Origin: Plasmodiophora brassicae
Lineage: Eukaryota > Endomyxa: Phytomyxea > Phytomyxea > Plasmodiophorida
Length of the DNA: 64,000 nt
Assembly (NCBI GenBank): GCA_036867785.1
Contig: CP145416.1
Location: 682,001 to 746,000, forward strand
Direction of reading: 5' to 3'
Position 1 is the first letter of the stretch. The number at the start of each line of letters is the position of its first letter. Under the pieces are notes generated by a model, which ran no database searches, was not told the DNA's origin, and saw only the letters and a program-made list of their open reading frames with translations. Positions 1-12,377 of the stretch are shown piece after piece. The position numbers and the translations under genes are program-made.

Positions 1-70
1 CGAAAAAGGGGGGCAAAACGATCATTCGCTGTCTGTCAGTGACGGGAAGGGTCAACAGCGGGATCGGCCG

Positions 71-1475
71 TTGCGCGGTGCGATGATCAAAGCCGTGGCG
101 ACGTATGGCCTGAGGCAGCACGACAAGGACATCGTGAAGGCGACGTGGAACGATGACACGCCCACCGGCGAGGAGCTCATTCAGTCGCTGATCGACTACT
201 CGTCCCGATCTGCGCGACACGGTCTGGCCGGTGCCATCCGGCAACGAATAACGCCACAATCGCCGTGGAAGGTTCGTTGATAACGCAGGTTGGTTGCGTC
301 CGTTATGATAATGCTTGAAGCAGGTGGTCCTCAAAGCGCTCTCCCTCGTTCACCGACTAATCCGTGATGGTGACGAGTCATTCTTGCAGGTGGACAGCGA
401 AGCGTATCTGCTCAGCTCGTCCTTGTTGACTGTGCCAGCTAGGATGCCTTGCATTGCCACCGTATGCTCGCCCTCGATAATTATTGCGACAGCTCGACGC
501 AGGAGGGCGTGGAGCAGTCTTCGTTCATCGGGCAATATGCCCGCTTCCTGTCACAAAAGCTGGACATGTACAACGAACTCAACTATGTTCTTGAACGACG
601 CTTCAAGGATAATTCGTCGTCTGCCATGGAGTGGATTGGGTCGCTACCGTTGACGGTACGCGGAAACGTATTGTGTCAGTGCGAGTCAGCTTCAATGTTG
701 TATACAGGAGATTCAAAGAACGTTCGGGCTGGTGTTCACTGCCATGGAAAGACTGATGGATTGCGAAGTCTACGTCATGTATGACGACATTCATCCGATT
801 GCTCGCAAGACTCTAGTCATGCTTCTCAAAGATTCGTTGCGTTTCTATTCCTTTCTCACCATTTCGATATTCCAACTCATCGGTAGATGTCCATAGCCAC
901 CAGCCACGATCGCATATCTGACTCTGTTCGAACCAGATCAGGTTAATACGTTCGACAACCTAGTTTGCGCATGGATGTCTGAACAGCTCGACCGATTCTC
1001 AAAGCTGAATGTCCGATACAAATCGTGGAGTCATAAGCTGTGCGCGCTGAAACTCATTAACGAGACGTTTCTGCCGAACTTCGACACCATTCCTGCCGGC
1101 GTGATCGCCAATGTGAAAACGTTGTTGAGTGCCAAGGCTCACGAAAGACGAACGTCCAGCAAGCCAGAGAAAGACCGCAGCAGGTCGGCGTCCAGAACAC
1201 CCAAGACGACTACGGCCTCTGAACAAATCGCGTTCGTGGTTCCGCCGTCGCCTACAAGCACTAGGACACGTAAGTCGAAAGGTCAACAGCAACAGGGCCA
1301 GCCCACGCCACACAAGCATGAAGTGGACCTGCTTGGCCTTGATTCCATGTTTCAGTCGGCCGCCCAGCTGGCACCCTCTAACGCCCAACCCAACGGCATC
1401 TCGAACCCGTTCCAACTGGACGACCGCAAGACTCAGCCGTATTACACGGGTGACTTCAACGACTTTAATCAATGA
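71..1475 (+). CDS. ANTH-domain clathrin adaptor (AP180/CALM family), 5' end uncertain
   Basis: Endocytic adaptor that binds phosphoinositides and clathrin at the plasma membrane. The translation, spread over several short exons, follows the ANTH order: an early helix with DKDIVKATWND, then VVLKALSLVHRLI, the FIGQYARFLSQKLDMY segment, the DCEVYVMYDDIHPIARKTL segment and NVRYKSWSHKL. The last exon carries a basic, Ser-rich linker and then adaptor motifs: VDLLGLDSMF resembles a clathrin box and SNPF is an EH-domain-binding NPF motif. Frame changes between segments near 280-320, 660-690 and 880-930 fit short introns. The start lies at or before the window edge, so the N-terminus may be incomplete. 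Family assignment is firm; which paralogue (AP180 or CALM) cannot be said. Confidence 0.85.
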
Positions 1476-1634
1476 AGCAGTGTTGCCCATGGCCTCTAGG
1501 TGCGCGCCTGGCACACGTCATTGGCATGTTCGGCTGGGGGGTGGCGCGCCCCGCCCCGATCTTCGGGAATGATCCAGAATCATTCTGATCCTGCTGGCAG
1601 CGGGTGATCTTTGGATGATTGTGCGGCTGTGTCG

Positions 1635-3272
1635 ATGAACGCGATAGCGGTCAAGGCAGAGCTGGCACGTGCCGCTGCCACCGTCAAACGGGGCCAATAC
1701 GCCAACGCGATCACGGAATTGACGTCCATCCTTGATCGCCTACCTAAAGAGGTTCGGGGTTCCATGTCCCTCCCTGGGAATGCCCTGCTGACGACGACGA
1801 CGGCTGTACATAGGCGAGCAACGATCAATATCGCGGGGATGCGCTGGCATGGCGTGCCGTCTGCCACTTCAAGCTGTCCCGGCTGGACCGCGCCCTGGCC
1901 GACTTCTCGGCCAGCATGGACGCCGCAGGGGCGAGCGTCCGCGGCCTCGTCAACCGCGGCACGACGCTGATCGAGATGCGCCGGTACGACGACGCGCTGT
2001 TCGACATGAACCTGGCGGTGCAGCTCGACACGGCCGCGGACTCCGTCGACGGGCTCCTGGGTCGTGCATTGGCCAATTGGCGCGCGCGCGACTTTGCAGC
2101 CTCGGCGAACGACCTGCGCCTCGCCTTGCAGAAACGCCCGGCCGACATGGGCCTGTACTGGCGGTGCGGGAACGCCCTGATACGCGCAGGGTTGTACGAC
2201 GACGCCGTGGCCGTGTTCGAGGCCGGTCTGCGGCAGGACCGGTACAACCCGGGCATGTACGCAGGGATCGGCGAGGCGCGCCGCCAGCAACGGGATTACG
2301 ACGCGGCGATCGCGCAGGCGAGCCGGGCGATCACGCTCGACCGGTCGGACCTGAACCCGGTCCTGACTCGCGCGATAGCGTACACGAATCAGGCGTCCCT
2401 GACCGATGCGCTCGACGACCTCGGCTATGCCTTAAGTAGGCCTGGTACCGGTTCCATGGGTGGCACAGTAATTGACCGAGTGGACGCTTACAGGTGTCAC
2501 GAGGCGAGGGTCGGAGACGGAAGGATGGATCCGGCTGATTCGGGCCGTGATCAACGCCCTCTGCGGGAAGTACGACGTCGCCCTGGACGACGCCAACAGA
2601 GCTGTCGACATTTGCCCAGACCAGGGCAATGTTTGGTTCGTTCGGGGGGCGATCCATTCACGGCTGCGCCGCCTGGACCTGGCCAGTAACGACCTGCGCC
2701 GAGCCATCGCGATTAACCCAGAACTATCAGGTCGCTGAGTTCGTAACAAGATTCGTACAACGGTGCCTGAGGCATTGTGCTCTGTGGCAGACGCGTTCGA
2801 CATTGTGCAGTCAGTGGAGAGACCGATTACGCCACCGACGGCTCCGATGGTTCCACGCGCGGATCCTGACGACAATGAAGTCATTGTGGTCCCTGAGGAA
2901 GAGAAAGACGCAGATGATGTGCCACCGAGCGTACCTGTGCCGGAGGTGGCAAAGGGCAACGACGCGCCACAAATTGAGAACATCGTACGGTCAGCGATCG
3001 TGGCATCTCCCGCAGGACGAGGGCCAGGGCCAGTTCCCGCAAAGGCCATTGAGCAATGGGACGTCGAGGAAGTGGCGGAATGGGTGTCGTCGAGATGCAA
3101 TGCGTCGCGGATGGGCCTGGGGCAACGGTTTCGCGAGGAAGAGGTGACCGGCGAACTGCTTGTGACGCTGGGACCGGAAGACTTCGCCGAGCTGGGCGTC
3201 ACCAGCACCATCCAGAGACGTCGCCTGCTCCTCGAGATCAGCAAGCTGCAAATCAACCCTGGGAACCAATAA
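1635..3272 (+). CDS. TPR-repeat protein with C-terminal SAM domain
   Basis: Probable scaffold. A first exon (MNAIAVKAELARAAATVKRG) is followed after a short intron by a long array of about seven to eight TPR-like helix pairs, with repeated pattern A-x3-A-x5-A-[IV]-x-[LR]-[DN]-P, for example near LVNRGTTLIEMRRYDDALF and NALIRAGLYDDAVAVFEAG. Small introns interrupt the array near 2440-2510 and 2740-2760. An acidic Pro-rich linker (EVIVVPEEEKDADDVPP) leads to a SAM domain in the last 70 residues: IEQWDVEEVAEWVSS, LGPEDFAELGV and QRRRLLLEISKL are the canonical helices. The stop is TAA at 3270. TPR-SAM pairing occurs in several unrelated signalling scaffolds, so no orthologue is named. Confidence 0.75.
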
Positions 3273-3345
3273 TATATAACAGGCGCGCGCGCCGAGACGT
3301 TCTCGGGCGCGTCGGAGATGGGACTAATGGGAGGAGCGGTAAGAC

Positions 3346-4519
3346 ATGGCTGGGTTGCGCCTAGCAACCGCGTTCCACAGCCCGTCACTGACGGCCACGA
3401 CAGCAATGATGGACGACGACGATCACGAGATCCAGGTCCAGATCGAGATGGACGAGGAGCTGGCCCGGCGCCTTCAGCTGCAGGAGCGGGGCATCGTCGC
3501 CGTCGACGATGCCGTCGAACGCGACGACGGCGATGACGACGGCCGGGATTCGTTTCAGAACCTGCTCAGCCGACGCGCCGTCCTCATCGCTTACCTCACC
3601 TACCAGATCCTCGAGCTCACCGCCGCTTCCGTCGTCCTCAGCGTCACCGCGAAGGAGCCACGGTGCCCCCATTACGACCTTCGCCTCTGGATCGTCGCTT
3701 GGACCGCTCGCCTGGTAACAACGACGGGCGCCATGACCCCTGCCGGATCATAACGCGACTTGTGCAGGTCGTAACGGCGCCCTTGACGCTGCGACGGCTC
3801 GTGGGTGTCCACGCCGGGAAGTACCATCGGGCGGCGGAGGTGGTGACCGCCGCGTACTGCGTCATGATCTTCCTGGCCGGCAACGTGATCCTGTACTCGA
3901 CGCCGGGCGCGTGCCGCTCCGTGTCGCCCATCGCCTCCACCTACATGATCACCGTCCTGGCCGTCATGTTCGCGTACTTCGCCGTGCCCGTCGTCCTGGC
4001 AGCCGTCCTCTGCCTGTTCCTGCCGTTCGTCCTGCTAACCGGTGAGGCGCTGTCGGGCGCCATGGGCCAGGCGCGGCTCTCATCTGCCCGGCAGTGCACA
4101 TGGTTGGGTACCCGTACACTGCCCCGGGTGCCACAGACCGGATGCTGAGGCCGTTGCCGTCCCAGCAATTCCCAGGCAAAGAGGGCGATAGCCGCTGCGA
4201 CTCGTCAAGGTCGGGCCGGTTGCCACCGGTTGCATACGAGAGACGGCGCTAACGGCTGTCGAGTGTCAGGTGCGCCATCTGCATGAACGAGTTCGTGACC
4301 GGGGAGAGCATCGTGACAACGCTGCCGTGTGGTCACCAGGTCGCCGGTTTCTGTTCGTACCATCCACATCTGGCGAGATCGTCTGACATGCCTGTGCCTG
4401 CGCTGTGCACATAGTTCGACAGAGACTGCATCGAGCACTGGCTGCGGATCAAGCGGGAATGTGCCCTGTGCCGACACGTACGAAACCGGGGCAGTCGTTC
4501 CGTCCCGGCCTGTATCTGA
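3346..4519 (+). CDS. Multi-pass membrane RING E3 ubiquitin ligase (plant At1g12760-like architecture)
   Basis: Likely membrane-anchored ubiquitin ligase. An acidic N-terminus is followed by a hydrophobic segment (VLIAYLTYQILELTAASVVL), the motif YDLRLWIVAWTARL that resembles LRVWLLGYALQ of plant-type RING membrane proteins, and two or three further membrane spans (CVMIFLAGNVILYS; ITVLAVMFAYFAVPVVLAAV and on). The C-terminal exons give CAICMNEFVTG, LPCGHQ, then after a short intron (CAG|GTCGCC to CATAG|TTC) FDRDCIEHWL and CALCRH. The family normally has C-G-H-x-F-H-x-x-C; here the second His is Asp, so one Zn ligand position is changed. The start could be 3346 or the Met at 3406. Confidence 0.7.
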
Positions 4520-4894
4520 CAGGTGCATGAGCGCAGGATATCACCATACCCGTACCGAATGCGCCCAATAGTTAAAGTCCACGTAATAGGCGCCTAGTAG
4601 GCTGTGTGGGTCGGCGAAAGCGCGACCCGGAGCGTTGTACGTTGTCGACCCCGACGAAATATCTAGGCCGAATAGATACGCCGCCACGAATGTACGCCTG
4701 CGTGATCAGCGTTCCTCGGGTGGGCGTCGCGACGGTCGCCGGCGCAATCGGCAGGAGATGGTGAGCCCGGCGATGAGTGATGGGCTTGCGCGCTCCGCTT
4801 TCTGACATGGCACCGCCCGATGTTGTGTGTGTAGAGACAGCTCGTAAGGGGGTCGCTGGACGGTCCCCGTTAGGATGTATGCATCTGATGAGAG
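4520..4894. other. Intergenic region before WDR17
   Basis: About 375 bases with no convincing coding region. Open frames here are short, on both strands, and match nothing I recognise. It probably holds the 3' end of the RING gene and the promoter and 5' leader of the WDR17 gene. Confidence 0.5.
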
Positions 4895-7800
4895 ATGCAG
4901 AAGCTGATCCCGAGTGGATGTCGGGTGCAAACGACCAGGGCGGTGGACGCCACCAGGAACAGGTTCGGGTACTGCACGACCATGGCCATCTACGTGTTCG
5001 ACCTGAACAGGTTCACGCTGGAGAAGCTCATCGCCATACCGAACCGGTGCGATACCCTGGACGCAGACCGACCGCGCCCGCGTTCTGACATAAGCACACA
5101 GGTCGGTGAACTCATTCGCCTGGGCGCCGTTCGACGAGAACCGCCTGGCGACGTCCAGCGGGGACGGTACCGTCATCATCTGGAACATTGCCGACGAGGT
5201 CGTCGTCGGCGACGTGACGCTCCCAGCAGGGTCCATCCCGAGTACGAGTGCCAGGGTTGTCGCGCTGGAACGCGTTGCTAACTCCACCGTTGTCCCAGCC
5301 CTGGTGGACTGGTGCCCGCAGGACGTCATGAAGATCGCCGTCCTGGGCGGCGTATACTGTTTGACGCTCGACACAGGCAGCAACCGACACTGACACGCGG
5401 GACAGGGCGACGTCTTCCTATGGAACGCGGCGAGCGGCGCCGGTCAGAGGCTGTCCGTCATCTTCTCTGGGCAGGCATCGACCATGCGCTGGTGCACAAG
5501 GAGCGCTGACATGCTGATCGCGATCGGCACCACGTCGGGGAGAGCAGTCGTAGTGAACGTGTCCGACCGGAACCGGCAGATTCGTCTGCCGACAACGTTC
5601 GGGCCCAAGGATGTCATTCCCGTTGCCGACGTGCGATGGGACCCGCGAAGCTCGACCTACCTTCTGGTGCTGTTTGGCAACGCCCAGATCATCCTGTACG
5701 ACGTGGACTCGTGCACCGTCGTCATGGAGTTCGACGTTCAGAAGGGCACCGTTGCCATCGCCTGGAACCGGAACGTCCCCGGCGAGTTCTTCAGCTGCGC
5801 CACGAATCGCACGACGCTCGACGTCTGGAACGTGTCGCAGCGGACGCCAACGGCGCGTTGCAAGGTCGGGGAGAAGACGGGCGGGGCGCTGACGATGGAG
5901 GCGGCCAGACAGTCTTCCCACCTCCTGATCAGCTTCGTCGACGGCAGCACTGCCGTCTTCAACCTGGACTCCAGGCGCCTAGAGTACACAACGCAGCCCG
6001 GCCACTGGGAGACCATCTTCGACTGTCGATTCCATCGTAAGGCCCTGATGCGCACCCGCCGCTGCTGCCCCTTTCTCTGCCTCACTGGATCCCGTCAGCT
6101 GGCGACGCGAACATCCTGGCGACGGGGTCGTTCGACGGCACCATCAAGCTGTGGAACACGCTGACGGGGACGTTCGTCCTGGAAATGGAGAAACGGACCG
6201 GGTGCGTCTACGCGCTGGCCTGGGACCCCATCCCGTCCCGCCTCGTGTCCGCCACGATCGACGGGCACATCGACCTGTGGGACGCCAGGACCGGCGCGCT
6301 GCTGCACACGTTCACCCATCACAGCAAGGCGTGCTACCGGGTCGCCTGGAATACGCGCAACCCGACCCAGATCGTGTCCACCTCCAGCGACTGCACCGCG
6401 TAGGACGACGTTTCGTTGTTGTCGCCCCGTCCTGCATCGTCGCTGACGCCGCCGCCGCCACCTGCAGAGTGATATTCAACCCGGACGGGCACGTCATGCA
6501 CGTGCTCCCGCACCCGGCGGCCGTCTACGGCTGCGACTTTAGCCAATTCAACGAGAACCTGCTGGTGACCGGCTGCCACGACGGAATCGTATGGACGGTT
6601 GGCCGGCGTGGGCACGCCCCCCTGACCTTCCGACAGGTGCGCGTCTTCGACCTGACGCTCTCGACGTTCAACGCGCTGCACGAGCTTCGCGGGCACCGCG
6701 AGCGCGTGTTCAACACGGTCTGGTCGCCGTTGCTGAAGGACACGGTCGCGAGCGGGAGCGACGACAAGACGATCCGCATCTGGAACCTGTCGGCGAAGAC
6801 GTCGGTGGTGCTGGAGGGCCACCACGACAAGGTCCGCGCGCTGGTCTGGAACACGGAGATCCCGTTCCTGCTCGTGTCCGGCTCCTGGGACAGCACGATC
6901 CGCGTCTGGGACACGCGCACGCAGACCTGCATGACCGTCATCCAGGACCACCAGGCCGACATCTACGGGCTGGCGACGCACGCCGCCCGGCCCTTCACGT
7001 TCGCGTCGTCCAGCCGCGACACGTCGCTGCGGTTCTGGGACCTCGACCAGGACGTCGTCACCAGGATCCGCATCGCCTGCACGATCGACCCGAGGACGGC
7101 GCTGGCCAAGTGCGTTGGCCCCGTCGAATGGGCGAAGCGCGCGGCGCTGACTGCGCGCACCTCTCTGCAGACTGCGGGGCACGCCCGACTCGGCCATGGC
7201 CCTGGGCAGCACGAAGATCCTGTGCGGGACCGGGTCGCAGGAGCTGCTCAGTCAGCTGCAGGCGGCCGCCCAGGGCCCCCTGCTCTACTCGTACGCGCTG
7301 ACGACCAAGTTCCTCATGTCGCCGTACGGCATCGGGAACCTGTGGGACCTAGCCGACGCGGTCAGTGGGGCGGGCGGGCGGGCGGTGCCTTGCGGAGGCT
7401 GACCACGTCCCTAGATGGTGTCGGGGACGCCGGTCACGGCCATGTCGTCGATCCAGCACGTGAACCATTTGGCGTCGACGGTGGACGCCGGCGTGCAGCA
7501 ATTGCAATCGAGCAAGTCGGCGGCGATGGGGCGCGGCAGGCGCCGCGAGCTGATGATGCAGTGCGCCGAGCAGCTGATCCAGGCGTCGCGATTCGAGGAG
7601 TACTGCCAGATCTTGGTCGACCTGGAGGAGTGGGAGCGCGCGCTGGCTGTGGCGCCGGCCGTGTCGGTCCCGTACTGGAAGGACCTGTCGGGCAAGTACG
7701 CCCAGCACCTCGCGGACCGGGGCGACGATCGGGCGGTCGCGTACTGGCTGGCATCCGGCAGCGTCGAGCCCGCCGTCGAGCTGTACAAGAAGGTCGGCGA

Positions 7801-9493
7801 TTACCAGACGGCGCTCACCGTCGCCGTCTGCAGCCGGGCATCGTCCCCAGCGCCGCCGCCAACGCAACCGGCTCCACCTGCCGCGGAACCATCCGATGAC
7901 TCGAAGCGTACGAAGGCGCGCGCCATGCCCGGGGATGATCGCTGACCCGCATTCCGGCAGGATCGGATCGCGGCCACGTCGTCAGCGCCATCGTCGGCAT
8001 ACGGGCGCAGCGAGCCTTCGAATCAGGCGAAAGCGTCCTGTCGGCATGTCATCACCTTTCGGCGTCGCAGGCGGCGGTAACGATGCGCCCGACCGCCCCC
8101 TTCCCACCCTGCTGCTGCGTTGCTGATTTCGACCGGGCAGTTGGCGGTTCGCAAGCTGATCCGCGGTGGCGAGTTCCTCCTCGCCCTGGCCCTGGCACGA
8201 TTGCTCCACGCCGACAGCGTCAGGGATGCCGCCTCGTACGTTTGCCGCCAGGCGGAGCGCTTGGCCATGTGGTAGGTGACCTCCGTTATCGTCCCGAACG
8301 ATGGCGACTGAGGGTCGCTCAGGGACGAGGTCGTACAACTGTGGGACATGGCGCGTCTATCGCCATCGGACCGGGCCGCCGTCTGTGCCAGGAACGTCGG
8401 CCAGAGGGACCCCGCTGCGTTTTACAAAGAGGTCAGGGCCGCGAAACGCTCATTGTCGAGCGGCCGATGATGACGCTAGCTGCTGTGTGTCCAGCTGGGG
8501 GTTCGCCCACCTGAAACCTTCTCGAATGCCGGCAAGACGGACACGCCGGCGGCCGTTCGGGGGTTCGTGTTCGCCCAGGCCTACGCTGAGGCTGTCGCCA
8601 GCGGCGTTGCCATCCTGAATCGTTCGTGGCCGCCCTGCATCGGCCAGCATCAGCTGACGTTCCTGCTCTGCAGAAATCATGTCGCGGACTCACTGGGGCC
8701 TGGAAACGGCCTGGGACATCGTCGCCATCCTCCACAACGTCAACGCGCAGAAGCTGGATGAATCGTGGGGCCACCCGCGTACGATGATGCCGACAACACC
8801 ATTCCTGAGCCGCTCCCCCACAGGCAGCGCTGCCTGCTGCTCTGCTACTGTTCGTACATTGGCGCTTTGGTCGCCAAGCGCCGCGGTCTGACCGTCGTTG
8901 CCTACGCGATGTTCGACAACGCCAGGTACGGGCGTTCGCCCGTGTCGAAGTGCAATCGTGCGCCCTTAGCCCCACCGCTGTGCAGGAGGTTGGCGGCTAG
9001 CGCCTGCGTCGGTGATGCGTTCCCGATCGACCCGATGCTGATCGCCGTCCAGCAGCTGCGGCACGCGCCCAGCGCCTGGGCGGCGCTGAACCTCGCCAAC
9101 GACATCGCCAAGATGCAGGCGCGATCCAAGCACGTCAACGAGCAACTCCAACAGGTCGCCGCCCACGTGAGGAAACGCCTGGAAACCGGTTCGTCGCCCA
9201 CAAGTCAGCATTCGCCGACTGCTGCCTCATGTTTACTGTCGTCAGGGCACACGGACGGCAGCGGATCGCCCGCTCCAGGGACGAACGTGACGCTGCTGTC
9301 GGGGTCGCAGATCCCTTCGGCGCGTCACGCCAAGTTCCCCACCATCTCCATGATATCGGGTGGCATCATCCGCGGGACGCCGTTCCCGTTGCCAGACGGC
9401 GACGGCTGGGCCGACCGCGCCGAGGCCATGATGTGGGCCAGTGTCAACCCGTTCTCCCCGCTGAACACTGGCGCCAGGTTGAACCCGTTCTGA
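4895..9493 (+). CDS. WDR17: WDR17 orthologue (WD-repeat and TPR-like protein)
   Basis: Large WD40 protein of flagellated eukaryotes with no settled biochemical role. The N-terminal half gives two propellers over many exons; clear blades include SSGDGTVIIWNIA, LATGSFDGTIKLWNT, ASGSDDKTIRIWNL and VSGSWDSTIRVWDTR. CYRVAWNTRNP and HPAAVYGCDFSQ also follow WDR17. The C-terminal half is alpha-helical (EEYCQILVDLEEWERALAVA, AVSVPYWKDLSGKYAQHLAD), matching WDR17 where the family has WDKALSIAPGVS. The last residues, WASVNPFSPLNTGARLNPF, are nearly identical to the conserved WDR17 ending. At least ten short introns are needed, and exon joins at 8000-9000 are not all resolved. Start chosen at MQKLIPSG because TTMAIYVFDL follows at the right distance. 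Confidence 0.88.
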
Positions 9494-9791
9494 CCACCAC
9501 CCGTATGCAATACACATCGACCTCACCTGCTGTGACGATCGAGGCCATTAGTGGTACAGAAGTAGTAGTACGCGGGCGGGGATGGCGGCCACGACGCTCC
9601 AGGATCCGTTAGGGCGCCCCACACAGCACCGCGCCCTGCAGACGGCGCGCTACGTTGTCATGGTGGACCGGTTCCAGGAGATGACACGATCGTTCGACGG
9701 GAACGTACGCCGCGTTCGCGCCAAGTTCGAGACCTGGAAGCACCTGGCCAGACCACGATCCGACTAATGCAGTACCGTACACCGTTTCGGG
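9494..9791. other. Short convergent intergenic interval with one small uncertain ORF
   Basis: The only open frame of note is 9582-9767 (+), 61 codons, containing VVMVDRFQEMTRSFDGNVRR. It could be a tiny gene or part of the WDR17 3' untranslated region. No family was recognised and there is no independent support for translation. Confidence 0.3.
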
Positions 9792-12377
9792 CTAGACCAT
9801 CTTTAGTCGGATGAGCTTGCGTCTGATGAACGATTTGAGGTCGGATTCGACCTCCTCGAAGGCCTCCAGGTTGCGCCAGGGCAGAGCCGACTGCACCTTG
9901 ATCCTGATGGACAGCATCTGGCAATTCGGGGTGACTTCCGTCCTGAGCGACATCTTGCGCCAGTGCACTGAATCCTTCGCCACACGCTTCTCCAGCGATC
10001 GGCGCAGCCGCTCGATGGCCTCGTCGGGCGTGTTCAAGCCCGTCTCGAAATCCATTGTCGTTGTCGCATTTGAGGACGCCGACAGGTTCGTGATTCGCTC
10101 CTGAGCGAAACGTCAGACGCGAGCGGTGGATCGTAGCAATGAACAATACCTGGAGAAGGACTTCGTGCGGGAAGACAGTAACCTTCCCGTTGGACTGCTC
10201 CAGTTTCGTTTGCGAGAAGGAGAACGACCGGACGCGATACGTGACGTCGCCGATGATGACCAGGTCGTTCACTTGCGGAACAGATCAAAACCGGGGTGTG
10301 GGTTTCAGGACTGAACGACAACGCCGTACCTTCGTATGGCTTCGAGTAGAAGATGAAAACGATCGACTGGACGAGTTGCTGGATTAGTGATCCGAACGCG
10401 AACGTACCCGAAATGATAATGGCCTGATGCGCTCGGGGTTAGGCAAGTCGGGATCAACGACGTTCAGGTGGTGCACCCCCCTACCGAGATAGACAGGGCG
10501 AAATTCGTGACCGAGAACCCGGAGACCCAGACGAGCAGCAGGATGCCGATGACGGCGAACGGGATGTCGGCGACCGACTGCATGAATTTCGCGGTGCTCT
10601 ACAGGGCACCCATCAGTCGTGCGAGAGCCAACTACTGCTGCTGCTGATGACGGTGAACCTGGAACTTCACGATGCGTTCGCCAATGTGCCGACGCGCTCG
10701 AAAGTAACGCACGGCGCCGGTGGCGAATTGCGAAACGTCCACCGCCTGGTGCTTCCAGCACTGATTGTCGAAGAACAGGCGAAACGAACGCTTCGCGTCT
10801 GTTTGGTCCTGACGCAGGCAACGATCGGCACGGGACGATTGCAACGACCTGGCCGGCGTACCGCTAAGAGGTCCGCCCATTGCTCGAACGTGATCACGGT
10901 GGAGTCCGAATCCGATCCCGAGATGAAGTTGTCGAACACGATGATGCCAAACAGGGCCATGTCGCGCTCCGAGCGTATCGTCAACTGGTGGTCGTCAGAA
11001 CGAACCCATCGATCGTCCAGCATCCGGATCGGGAAGTGCAGGTCCTCGTCCATGATTCTCTCAGCGCGATCCATAATGTTCATCCTGTCCAGCACGTTAA
11101 ACTTCAAACGCGGAGCCGCTGGGCCGAATAGCGCATGCCTCCACATGCCTTTGGCGATGTTTGCGCCACTGTTTGGTAATCAGTATTCGTTGCAGAGCCG
11201 ATGACGTACACAAGCGATCGAAGATCTCTTCCGAAAAGGTCAGGTCTTCCATGGCGTGGTTAAACACCTGGTAAACGGCTCGCCAGCTGTGTCGACCACA
11301 TTCTCAGTTACCGGTGCGCAATGGGGACATGGCGACGATCGTCTGACCGGACGCTGCTGTACAGGATCGCCCGGGCCAGAGCCAGCCAGCTTACCAGCAT
11401 AACGACGAACGTGACCGTGTTGATGGCGCCCAGGACATCGGGCGTGCCCGCCCCGGACGACCCCAGCGCCAGGGCCAGCGGGAACAGCACCTGCGACTGA
11501 ATCGAATCTGTCCCATGCGGGGGACGCTGTCAAACGGCGGCGCCGAACAGTATGACGATGCGACCCGCATACGTACACAGCAGGACCAGGCTGATGTTGT
11601 AGTGCATCGACCGGACCACGATCCGGGACCACTGCAGACAGACAGAGCACTATGAGGCGTTGGTGCCGCCCGGGCAACTCGCGACGTGTACCCAGGTGCC
11701 GCCCTGCAGAACAAAGTCGACGGCGGTGAGCAGGGCGAACTCGGCCGTGTCACAGACGCAGTAGTTGAGCAGGATCTGTCACCATCGGGTCCGCATCAGT
11801 CGGCAGGCGCCGGGGCGGGACGTAGCAACGAACCAGTCCAGGGATGGCACACCAGGCCCAGACGGCGAGCTGGCCAGCGACTTTGCCTGGATAGGCGGCC
11901 TTGGCGATCGCTCCAGACAGAACGCTGCCAGCCACCGGAATGGACAGCATTGCCAGCTTCCTCAGCTGGCCGCGCCACTCGGCACGCCAGTTCTTCATCT
12001 CGTCCTTCATGGTGCGTTTGCTTATTGACGACGACGCCAGAAGTAGGATCTGAGGACGCTCGATGAGAGCACAGCAGTGACAGCAAGAGCACCTTTACAG
12101 GATCCACAAGCACGTCATCATCGTCGTCGTCGAATCCAACGCCCTTGGACAGGCGATGTAGAAGAACCTTCGACCTGGATCGCGCGGCGGGCGCGCAAGT
12201 CGTACAGGTGTCGTTCCCCTTTTCGACATCCTTGTCATCGACGTTGGCGCCCGTCGGCACATCGTGAACCTCTTCGTCGGCTTCATCCATTCCCCGAGAT
12301 TCCAGCGGCACACGCCGAACGATATCTGACCGGGTTCGTGCACTGGATGGTGGCATCATCGCTCGTTTATCGTTCAT
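9792..12377 (-). CDS. MscS-type mechanosensitive ion channel, eukaryotic form
   Basis: Predicted mechanosensitive channel of organelle or plasma membrane. The N-terminus is charged and disordered (an acidic run of Asp near 12130). Then come several membrane spans over short exons (AMLSIPVAGSVLSGAIAKAA; EFALLTAVDFVLQGGTW; HYNISLVLLCTYAGRIVILF; TFVVMLVSWLALARAIL), a cytosolic stretch with EF-hand-like segments (near ITFEQWADLLA and AKRSFRLFFDN), a pore-lining helix (ADIPFAVIGILLLVWVSGFS) and the MscS beta domain: NDLVIIGDVTYRVRSFSFSQ followed by T-K-L-E and VTVFPHEVL. The last exon (FETGLNTPDEAIERLRRSL) is the C-terminal alpha-beta part. This order matches the fungal and plant MscS-like channels. 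The upstream Met overlaps the stop of the preceding gene by 11 bases; Met at about 12356 would avoid the overlap. Confidence 0.8.

Noticed and set aside
1580-2290. 236-codon minus-strand ORF opposite the TPR-SAM gene
   Set aside because: Shadow of GC-rich coding sequence; no motif, and the plus strand has clear TPR repeats.
6334-7212. 292-codon minus-strand ORF opposite WDR17
   Set aside because: Arg/Asp/Val-rich shadow frame; WD blades on the plus strand explain the sequence.
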